Shown one piece after another: positions 42,564 through 48,123 of a stretch of 48,123 nt of DNA; the stretch's first letter is position 1, and each line of letters opens with the position of its first letter. The translations under genes and the position numbers were made by a program. Location of the stretch: the NCBI GenBank assembly GCA_023249305.1, contig JAHFCU010000014.1, forward strand, positions 1 through 48,123, in the 5' to 3' direction. The notes below the pieces were generated by a model that worked only from the letters and a program-made list of their open reading frames with translations, had not been told where the DNA came from and ran no database searches. Source of the stretch: Gemmatimonadota bacterium (GTDB taxonomy: Bacteria > Gemmatimonadota > Gemmatimonadetes > Gemmatimonadales > Gemmatimonadaceae).

Positions 42564-43511
42564 ATGCTCATTCGACACCCCGTTCCGTCCGATCTCCGGT
42601 CCTCGGACATCACGCCCGAGTCGCTGTATCTCACGCGCCGCGAATGGCTCGCGGCCGCCGGCCTGACCGTGGGAGCCATCGCCGGCGCCAGCATGCTGTT
42701 GCCGCTCGGCGCCGATGCGCAGCAACCCCTCGGCACACCGTACGGCCTACAGCCCGACGACAAGGCAACGCCGTGGGAAGACGTGACGGGCTACAACAAC
42801 TTCTACGAGTTCGGCACCGCCAAGGACGATCCGGCGGTTGAAGCCAAGGGCTTCAAGCCGCGCCCGTGGACGGTGAAGGTGGACGGGCTCGTGAAGAAGC
42901 CCGGCGATTACGCGCTCGAGGACTTTGTGAAGGCGGGTCGCATGGAGGACCGCATCTATCGGCACCGCTGCGTCGAGGCGTGGTCCATGGTGATTCCTTG
43001 GCGCGGTATCATGCTGGCCGACGTGCTCAAGCGGGCGGAACCGGCGCCGGGAGCCAAGTTTGTCGAGTTCACGACGCTCTACGACCCCGCACGCATGCCG
43101 GGCCAACGATTACCCGTGCTGCGCTGGCCGTACACCGAGGGGCTTCGCCTCGATGAGGCGATGCATCCGCTGACGCTGCTCGCTACCGGCGTGTACGGTC
43201 GCGACCTCCCGAACCAGAACGGCGCGCCGCTTCGCCTCGTGGTGCCGTGGAAGTACGGGTTCAAGGGGATCAAGTCCATCGTCCGCATTCGGCTGACTGA
43301 CCGGCAGCCAGGGACGGCATGGAACATCTCCGCGCCCGACGAATACGGCTTCTACTCCAACGTGAATCCCACGGTGGACCACCCACGGTGGAGCCAGGCG
43401 AAGGAGCGGCGCATCGGCGAGTTCCTGCGCCGGCCGACGCTGATGTTCAACGGCTACGCCGATCAGGTCGCGTCGCTGTACGCCGGCATGGACCTGCGTC
43501 GGAACTACTAA
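42564..43511 (+). CDS. msrP: Protein-methionine-sulfoxide reductase catalytic subunit MsrP
   Basis: This 315-residue periplasmic molybdoenzyme repairs oxidised methionines in envelope proteins. A Tat signal is clear: [11 protein letters not shown] with twin Arg at 25-26, a hydrophobic core to about residue 48, and cleavage near ADAQ. The mature part matches E. coli MsrP (YedY): [16 protein letters not shown], the molybdenum-ligating Cys136 in [15 protein letters not shown], and [15 protein letters not shown]. The length is normal. It is followed 4 nt later by msrQ, its membrane electron donor. No ribosome site is obvious before the ATG. Confidence 0.95.
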   Translation: MLIRHPVPSDLRSSDITPESLYLTRREWLAAAGLTVGAIAGASMLLPLGADAQQPLGTPYGLQPDDKATPWEDVTGYNNFYEFGTAKDDPAVEAKGFKPRPWTVKVDGLVKKPGDYALEDFVKAGRMEDRIYRHRCVEAWSMVIPWRGIMLADVLKRAEPAPGAKFVEFTTLYDPARMPGQRLPVLRWPYTEGLRLDEAMHPLTLLATGVYGRDLPNQNGAPLRLVVPWKYGFKGIKSIVRIRLTDRQPGTAWNISAPDEYGFYSNVNPTVDHPRWSQAKERRIGEFLRRPTLMFNGYADQVASLYAGMDLRRNY

Positions 43512-43515
43512 CTAA

Positions 43516-44217
43516 ATGAGGGACGAGGGCGGAGTGCGGAGGTTGCGGAACGTGCAGGGGTGGCGGAACGTGCGGGGGTGGCGGAAACCGCGATGGTGGC
43601 GGTGGGCCGTCTGGATCATGGTGCTCGTCCCCGGGCCAGCGGTCCTTGTCGCGCTGCTCGCGGACTTCCTGCTTGGCACGCGGTGGCTCGGCTCGAATCC
43701 CGTGAAGCAAGGGGAGTTGATCCTCGGCCAATGGACAATCAAGTATCTCGTGGCGGCGCTCGCTGTCACGCCGGTACGCCGAATCTTCGGCTGGAATTGG
43801 GTGCAGAAAGACCGGCGGACGTTCGGCCTCGCCGCGTTCTTCACGGGATTGGCGCATTTCCTCTGGTACGCACTGCTCGACATCCAGTTCGACGGCGACG
43901 AGCTCGCGAAGGACCTGACCAAGCGCGCATACATCATCGTTGGCTTTACCGCCCTGCTGGTGATGCTGCCGCTTGCGCTCACGTCCACACGCGCCGCCAT
44001 CGCGCGCCTGAAACGGCGCTGGGTGACGCTACATCGCGCCGTCTACGCCGTGCCGGTGCTTGGGATCGTCCACTGGTGGATGTCGGTGAAAGCGGACGTT
44101 GGGCCGCCGGCGCTCTACAGCGCGATCTTCGCACTGCTGCTCGGCTGGCGCTGGTGGCATGCGCGACGCGAGACTTCGGAACATGCCACGTCGCCCGCCG
44201 TCCGATCCACCGCGTGA
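43516..44217 (+). CDS. msrQ: Heme-binding membrane subunit MsrQ
   Basis: This 233-residue protein passes electrons from the respiratory chain or a flavin system to MsrP. The ferric-reductase-like core has about six helices. Histidines likely to ligate heme are H114 (GLAHFLWY), H173 (LHRAVYAVPV) and H186 (GIVHWW). TIKYLVAALAVTPVRRI and GFTALLVMLPLALTS match MsrQ. The first 30 residues are atypical: rich in Arg and Trp, with an internally repeated segment (NVQGWRNVRGWR). A GTG at 43534 preceded by GAGG is an alternative start but would remove only six residues. The 3' end overlaps the RNA methyltransferase gene by 35 nt. Confidence 0.92.
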   Translation: MRDEGGVRRLRNVQGWRNVRGWRKPRWWRWAVWIMVLVPGPAVLVALLADFLLGTRWLGSNPVKQGELILGQWTIKYLVAALAVTPVRRIFGWNWVQKDRRTFGLAAFFTGLAHFLWYALLDIQFDGDELAKDLTKRAYIIVGFTALLVMLPLALTSTRAAIARLKRRWVTLHRAVYAVPVLGIVHWWMSVKADVGPPALYSAIFALLLGWRWWHARRETSEHATSPAVRSTA

Positions 44218-45352
44218 CGCACTGATCATCACCGCGCCCGGGCTCGAGTCCGTCGCGCGGCGGGAACTCGCGGCGCTCGGTGTGAGCGCGACGTCCGCCG
44301 AGCCCGGGGCCGTGGAGGCGCGGCTGACGGCACGCGATGTCATGCGCGCCAACCTGCACCTGCGCACCGTGAGTCGCGTGATCGTGCGACTCGCTGAGTT
44401 CAAGGCGCTGACCTTTGCCGACGTCGAGAAGCACGGCAAACGCGTGGCGTGGGAGACGGTCGTCACAGCGGGACGGCGCGTGCGATTCCGCGTCACGTGC
44501 CGCAAGTCGCGGTTGTATCACTCGGGCGCGGTCGCCGAGCGATTGATGAACGCGTTAGTCCAGCAAATTCCTAGCGTCGTGCTCGAGGGCGCGGTGGACG
44601 CGGATGAGCATGACGGCGGCGACGAGCAGCTGTTCATCGTCCGCCTCTTTCGCGACCAGCTGGTGCTTAGCGCTGACACGTCCGGCGAACTGTTGCACCG
44701 CCGCGGCTATCGCCAAGCGACCGCCAAGGCGCCGCTGCGCGAGACGCTCGCGGCCGCGATGTTGCTCGGCGCGGAATGGAATGGGGGCGCGCCGCTCGCC
44801 GATCCGTTCTGCGGGTCGGGAACGATACCGATCGAGGCGGCGATGATTGCGCGCCGCATCGCGCCCGGCCGTGCCCGGTCGTTCGCGTTCGAACAGTGGC
44901 CGGGGCACGACGTGGCGTTATGGCGTGCGGTGCGCGACGAGGCCGCGGCGGCGGAACTTCCGCACGCGGGCACGGTGATCATTGCCGCCGACCGCGATAC
45001 CGGTGCCGTATCGGCGGCGATGGCCAACGCAGGGCGCGCCGGTGTGACGGACGATCTGACCATCGCGAAGCAGTCGCTAAGCGCCCTGCGGCCGCCGCCG
45101 GGACGCGGACTCCTTGTGGTCAATCCGCCTTACGGCGTGCGAGTAGGCAAGAAGAAACCGTTGCGCAACTTGTTCGCACAACTCGGCAACGTGGCGCGCG
45201 CGCACGCTCCGGGGTGGCGGCTCGCGATGCTCAGCGCTGACCGTGATCTCGAGCGGCACGTCAACCTGCCATTTAGGGAGATCTGGAAATCAACGAACGG
45301 AGGCATCCCCGTCCGTCTTGTGATCGCGGAGGTTCCAGCGCATGTGCAGTGA
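44183..45352 (+). CDS. THUMP-domain class I RNA methyltransferase (RlmL N-terminal/YpsC-like)
   Basis: This 389-residue enzyme should methylate guanine N2 in rRNA. The N-terminal ferredoxin-like and THUMP regions (ITAPGLESVARRELAALG; VRFRVTCRKSRLYHSGAV) precede the methyltransferase core. The core has RRGYRQATAKAPLRETLAA, motif I ADPFCGSGTIPIEAA and the catalytic NPPYG motif in LLVVNPPYGVRVG, placing it with RlmL-N/YpsC/TrmN-type N2-guanine methyltransferases. The longer open frame overlaps msrQ entirely out of frame, so the ATG at 44183 (28 codons in) is chosen. The MOSC gene starts inside its last codons (11-nt overlap). Confidence 0.91.
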   Translation: MPRRPPSDPPRDALIITAPGLESVARRELAALGVSATSAEPGAVEARLTARDVMRANLHLRTVSRVIVRLAEFKALTFADVEKHGKRVAWETVVTAGRRVRFRVTCRKSRLYHSGAVAERLMNALVQQIPSVVLEGAVDADEHDGGDEQLFIVRLFRDQLVLSADTSGELLHRRGYRQATAKAPLRETLAAAMLLGAEWNGGAPLADPFCGSGTIPIEAAMIARRIAPGRARSFAFEQWPGHDVALWRAVRDEAAAAELPHAGTVIIAADRDTGAVSAAMANAGRAGVTDDLTIAKQSLSALRPPPGRGLLVVNPPYGVRVGKKKPLRNLFAQLGNVARAHAPGWRLAMLSADRDLERHVNLPFREIWKSTNGGIPVRLVIAEVPAHVQ

Positions 45353-45818
45353 GCAGGGAGTCATCGAGTCCATCAATGTGTCGCCGGGCGGCGTGCCAAA
45401 GAGCGCCGTGATGTCTGCCCGCGTGAGTCCCGCCGGGCTCGACGGAGACGGCCAGCGCGACTTGCGGCATCACGGCGGCCCTGATCGCGCGCTGTGTCTC
45501 TACTCGATGGAGCGTATCGCGGCGCTGCAGCGTGAAGGGCACGGGATCGCGCCCGGCACCACGGGTGAGAATCTCAGCATCCGCGGCCTCGACTGGGAGG
45601 CAATCATCCCCGGCGCGAAACTGCGCGTCGGCGACGTGACGCTCGAGATCACGGCGTATGCGTCGCCGTGCCACAACATCAGGCCGTCCTTTGCTGACGA
45701 GAACTCAAATCGCGTTTCGCAGAAACTGTATCCGGGATGGAGCAGAGTGTATGCACGCGTAGTGGGCGAAGGCGAACTGCGCGTCGGCGATGGCATCGCA
45801 CTGATCGCGCGATCATGA
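45342..45818 (+). CDS. MOSC-domain protein
   Basis: This 158-residue protein is a stand-alone MOSC domain, a family linked to molybdenum-cofactor sulfuration and N-hydroxylated substrate reduction. Signatures are SPGGVPKSAV at the start, GQRDLRHHGGPDRALCLYS, GTTGENLSIRGL, LRVGDVTLEIT and the conserved cysteine C110 in ASPCHNI. The start overlaps the RNA methyltransferase stop by 11 nt. It lies near msrPQ, a molybdoenzyme system, but a functional tie is only suggested by proximity, because MsrP uses a molybdopterin that does not need sulfuration. Confidence 0.88.
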   Translation: MCSEQGVIESINVSPGGVPKSAVMSARVSPAGLDGDGQRDLRHHGGPDRALCLYSMERIAALQREGHGIAPGTTGENLSIRGLDWEAIIPGAKLRVGDVTLEITAYASPCHNIRPSFADENSNRVSQKLYPGWSRVYARVVGEGELRVGDGIALIARS

Positions 45819-45866
45819 CCTGGGCCGCACATGCTGGCGCGCGCAGGCGCCGCTGGTGAGCGCCCG

Positions 45867-47165
45867 CTAGAACTCGAATCCCGCGCCGAAGTTCAAGTGG
45901 TCGTTCGACCACGATCGCGTGGCATAGGTCGTGGTGGTGCGCCGCCATTCAAGGCTGAACACCAGGGGACCGCCCGGGTGCACGATCGCGTGCAGTTCGC
46001 TCGTGACGTTCTTCATGCGGCCCGTCGCTGGCAGATCCGCGTCCTTGGGATCGTCGAACCCGTACCCGGCCCCGAGCAGCACGCGCGTCGTCGGCTTCAC
46101 GTTCACCTGCCCCCAGCCGCCACTGCCGCGCACCACCACGCCACCCTTGCCGTACAACTGCCCCACTTGGCCACCGCCCAGCACGCGCATCCCGCATCCC
46201 GTGAACGCCTCGCCGCGAAACTCAACGTGCTTGCTGATGGGAATGCTCGCATCGGCGGTCACGGCGTGATTGCTCAGCATGGAATCGCGCGCCGGGGCCA
46301 GCCAGCCGTGATGCATCCCGATGCCCACTTCGGCCTGCTCGTCGTCCTTGCCCCACCGAATGCGCAAGCGGCCCTCGAAGTACGGCCGACGCGAACGCTC
46401 CGCAGCGTCGAAATCGGTGTCGAAGGTGCCGACTGTCTCGCCCGTCATCGGCGCGAGAATCGCGCCTGAGACGCCGACGCGCACGGTGCCGCGCCGTTCG
46501 ACCGTCACTCGCGCCTGTGGTATCCAGTACCACAGGTTGCCGGCGGCGGTGAAGTCCGGCGTCCCGACGCCGGCGAGCGACACGGGGTTCAAGTTCGACA
46601 CGAGCGGCTGTTCCTGCCCGAGCAGGAGTTCCACGCGCGGCCACGTAAGAATGGCCCGCGCGGTGCGCAGCCGCAGCAACGGCATCGTCCGGCCGCCGAT
46701 GGACGATACCTGCCCACCGAAAAAGTCGAGGTCGAGATCGCCGAGGAACTGCGCGCCAAGAACATTGGGTGACGTCAGGGCGATGCCCAGCGTCGTCTGG
46801 CGTATCTCGATTCCCGCGCCGCCGTCGGGGAGTCCGTTGGCGGTGTCGGCGCGCACGGTGGTCGGCACGTCAACGTTGTTCGTGCGCCGCGTGTTCGCGA
46901 ACGCGCTCATCAGGATGCGGCCGTTGAACTCGAGGGTCATCCCTGACTTCGCCTTCACCGCCGACTCGCTCTGCGCGGCGAGTTGCTGGCGAAGGAGTTC
47001 AATGGTCTCCTCGGCCCGCTCCACGCGAGCGGCCAGTGAGTCCAGAACGGCCTTCGTGCTATCGGGCCGCTGGCCAGCTAACGGCAAGGGAGCGCAGGCG
47101 ATGACGAAGGCCATCACCACTGCGCTGCGTGCCGAAGAGCTTGACCAATCCATTCGCGTCGTCAT
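45867..47165 (-). CDS. Porin-like outer-membrane beta-barrel protein
   Basis: This 432-residue secreted protein has a signal peptide (hydrophobic AVVMAFVIACAPLPLAGQ, cleavage near AGQ). A short coiled-coil follows, AARVERAEETIELLRQQLAAQ, as in the periplasmic stalk of some porins. The remainder is a long beta-barrel beginning LEFNGRILMSAFANT, with repeated strands such as GIEIRQTTLGIALTSPN and RVTVERRGTVRVGVSG. It ends HLNFGAGFEF, with the C-terminal Phe typical of outer-membrane barrels. The start is ATG 47165 (or 47153, which keeps a normal signal peptide); 49 upstream codons in the frame are Cys-rich and rejected. It is divergent from the copper-protein gene with only 34 nt between start codons. 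Confidence 0.84.
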   Translation of the reverse strand: MTTRMDWSSSSARSAVVMAFVIACAPLPLAGQRPDSTKAVLDSLAARVERAEETIELLRQQLAAQSESAVKAKSGMTLEFNGRILMSAFANTRRTNNVDVPTTVRADTANGLPDGGAGIEIRQTTLGIALTSPNVLGAQFLGDLDLDFFGGQVSSIGGRTMPLLRLRTARAILTWPRVELLLGQEQPLVSNLNPVSLAGVGTPDFTAAGNLWYWIPQARVTVERRGTVRVGVSGAILAPMTGETVGTFDTDFDAAERSRRPYFEGRLRIRWGKDDEQAEVGIGMHHGWLAPARDSMLSNHAVTADASIPISKHVEFRGEAFTGCGMRVLGGGQVGQLYGKGGVVVRGSGGWGQVNVKPTTRVLLGAGYGFDDPKDADLPATGRMKNVTSELHAIVHPGGPLVFSLEWRRTTTTYATRSWSNDHLNFGAGFEF

Positions 47166-47199
47166 AACGTGGCCCCATCGACAACAGGACACCTGAAGC

Positions 47200-47898
47200 A
47201 TGACGTACGGACGGCTTCTTCGCCAACAGCATGTCCTTACCGCGGCCGCCGCGACCCTGCTCGCTTCCGCGTCCATCGGCGCGCAGGGTCCAGTGAGCGG
47301 ACGGGTCACCATTCAGGAACGCGCCGGCGTTGTCACAAACGACATCGGCAACACCGTCGTCTACCTCACTGCCAAGGACGGGCGCACACCACGCACAGTG
47401 CCTGTGAAGGTGCCGATTGCGATGAACGAGAAGGAGTTCAGGCCGCACGTGCGCGTCATCACACCCGGCAGCTCGGTGGAATACCCCAACCAGGATCCCT
47501 TCAGCCACAACATCTTCTCCACCGCGCCAGGTGCGGCATTCGACCTTGGGACGTACCCCAACGGCGTCTCGCGGGTCGCAACATTCAAGAAGGCGGGTGC
47601 GTTTCCCATCTACTGCAACATCCACTCGCGGATGACAGCATACGTGGTGGTGGTCCCGACGCCGTACTATACGCAGGCCGGTGCGGATGGCCGGTGGTCA
47701 CTCGATCACGTGACCGCGGGCCGCTATGAGTTGCACCTGTGGCATGAACGAGCGCCGGAAGTCGTGACAACGGTGGACGTCACCGCCGCGGGACTGGCCG
47801 ATATCGCCACGACGCTTGACGCCCGTGGATTCGTCGCCACCGAGCACAAGAACAAGTTCGGCAAGGAATACACCAGCACCGGCAAGGACCGGTACTGA
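47200..47898 (+). CDS. Periplasmic cupredoxin-like (type 1 copper) protein
   Basis: This 232-residue exported protein has a signal peptide (VLTAAAATLLASASIGAQG, cleavage near residue 29). A plastocyanin-like fold follows, with apparent type 1 copper ligands H103 (PFSHNIF), C139, H142 and M145 (YCNIHSRM). The C-terminal third, with GADGRWSLDHVTAGRYELHLW, resembles a carboxypeptidase-regulatory-like or transthyretin-type domain. Similar proteins are often annotated as methylamine-utilisation or plastocyanin-like proteins. An electron-transfer or copper-binding role is inferred. It is followed 12 nt later by a membrane sensor-like gene on the same strand. Confidence 0.86.
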   Translation: MTYGRLLRQQHVLTAAAATLLASASIGAQGPVSGRVTIQERAGVVTNDIGNTVVYLTAKDGRTPRTVPVKVPIAMNEKEFRPHVRVITPGSSVEYPNQDPFSHNIFSTAPGAAFDLGTYPNGVSRVATFKKAGAFPIYCNIHSRMTAYVVVVPTPYYTQAGADGRWSLDHVTAGRYELHLWHERAPEVVTTVDVTAAGLADIATTLDARGFVATEHKNKFGKEYTSTGKDRY

Positions 47899-47910
47899 GT
47901 CACCGCCCTC

Positions 47911-48123
47911 ATGCGCCGCCTCTCGCTCACCTGGAAGATCTTCCTCGGCACCGCGCTCGTGGTGACCGTCGTGCTCGGCGCTACGCTCGCGGTCACCGCG
48001 CTGGAGGCGAACCGTGCGGCAGACGCATCAGTGAACCGGGCCCTGCGATCGGCGCGCGCGCAGGCGTCACAGTTGCTGGCCGCACGTTCGCGTGCGCTGC
48101 GCGGCGGCGCGGAAGTGTTCGTG
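47911..48123 (+). CDS. Start of a membrane sensor-like protein (partial, cut by window end)
   Basis: The first 71 codons are present. They begin MRRLSLTWKIFLGTALVVTV and run into one transmembrane helix (about residues 9-29). A helical extracytoplasmic segment rich in Ala and Arg follows (ANRAADASVNRALRSARAQA). This arrangement is common in sensor histidine kinases, cyclases and chemoreceptors with an N-terminal CACHE or four-helix domain, but no effector domain lies inside the window. The class cannot be decided. It is likely co-transcribed with the cupredoxin-like gene, 12 nt upstream. Confidence 0.7.
   Translation, partial: MRRLSLTWKIFLGTALVVTVVLGATLAVTALEANRAADASVNRALRSARAQASQLLAARSRALRGGAEVFV

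Overview
The window is very GC-rich, densely coded bacterial DNA with short gaps and many ATGA or GTGA stop/start overlaps. No tRNA, rRNA, CRISPR array, transposase or phage gene was recognised. The Gram-negative envelope genes (OPX export lipoprotein, two beta-barrel-type proteins, MsrPQ), a FadN/FadA pair, and a PHP-type CpsB phosphatase beside a fused Wzz/BY-kinase suggest a Gemmatimonadota-like organism. That placement is an inference from gene content, not from a marker gene.

Layout. 76-3619 (minus) is a fatty-acid beta-oxidation pair (FadN-like, FadA-like). 3766-6103 (plus) holds an AlkA-like DNA glycosylase, a TIGR01777-type SDR protein and a CpsB-like PHP phosphatase. 6115-7278 (minus) is a PilT-like protein with nearly all its signature ATPase motifs altered. 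7541-24772 (plus) is a 17-kb exopolysaccharide operon: initiating phosphosugar transferase, OPX export protein, Wzc-type BY-kinase, an unknown membrane protein, a Wzy/WaaL-like polymerase/ligase, a methyltransferase, and a run of GT2/GT4 glycosyltransferases that includes a 1036-residue asparagine-synthase/GT4 fusion.

24795-38063 is a mosaic of short units on both strands: a GT2, an outer-membrane beta-barrel protein, a CPA2 antiporter, a CDP-paratose-2-epimerase-like protein with a Dpm1-like GT2, a GT39-like membrane enzyme, two conserved small proteins, a methyltransferase/GtrB-like GT2/methyltransferase operon, and a second GT-C-like membrane protein. 38223-42462 (minus) is an operon of MscS channel, Wzm permease, Wzt ATPase with carbohydrate-binding tail, and a polysaccharide-locus gene interrupted by one in-frame TGA. 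42564-48123 holds msrP/msrQ, a THUMP RNA methyltransferase, a MOSC protein, a porin-like protein, a type-1 copper protein and the start of a membrane sensor.

How they fit together. The plus-strand operon can start a glycan on undecaprenyl phosphate, extend it with serial glycosyltransferases, polymerise it and export it through the Wzc/OPX apparatus under tyrosine phosphorylation, with the CpsB-like phosphatase as the likely counterpart. No Wzx flippase was seen, but a complete Wzm/Wzt ABC exporter is present. Two pairs of polyprenyl-phosphate-sugar synthase plus GT-C-type membrane transferase look like separate decoration modules.

Standout observations are the AsnB-GT4 fusion, the degenerate PilT-like ATPase between the phosphatase and the operon, and the single-TGA interruption in the gene after wzt.
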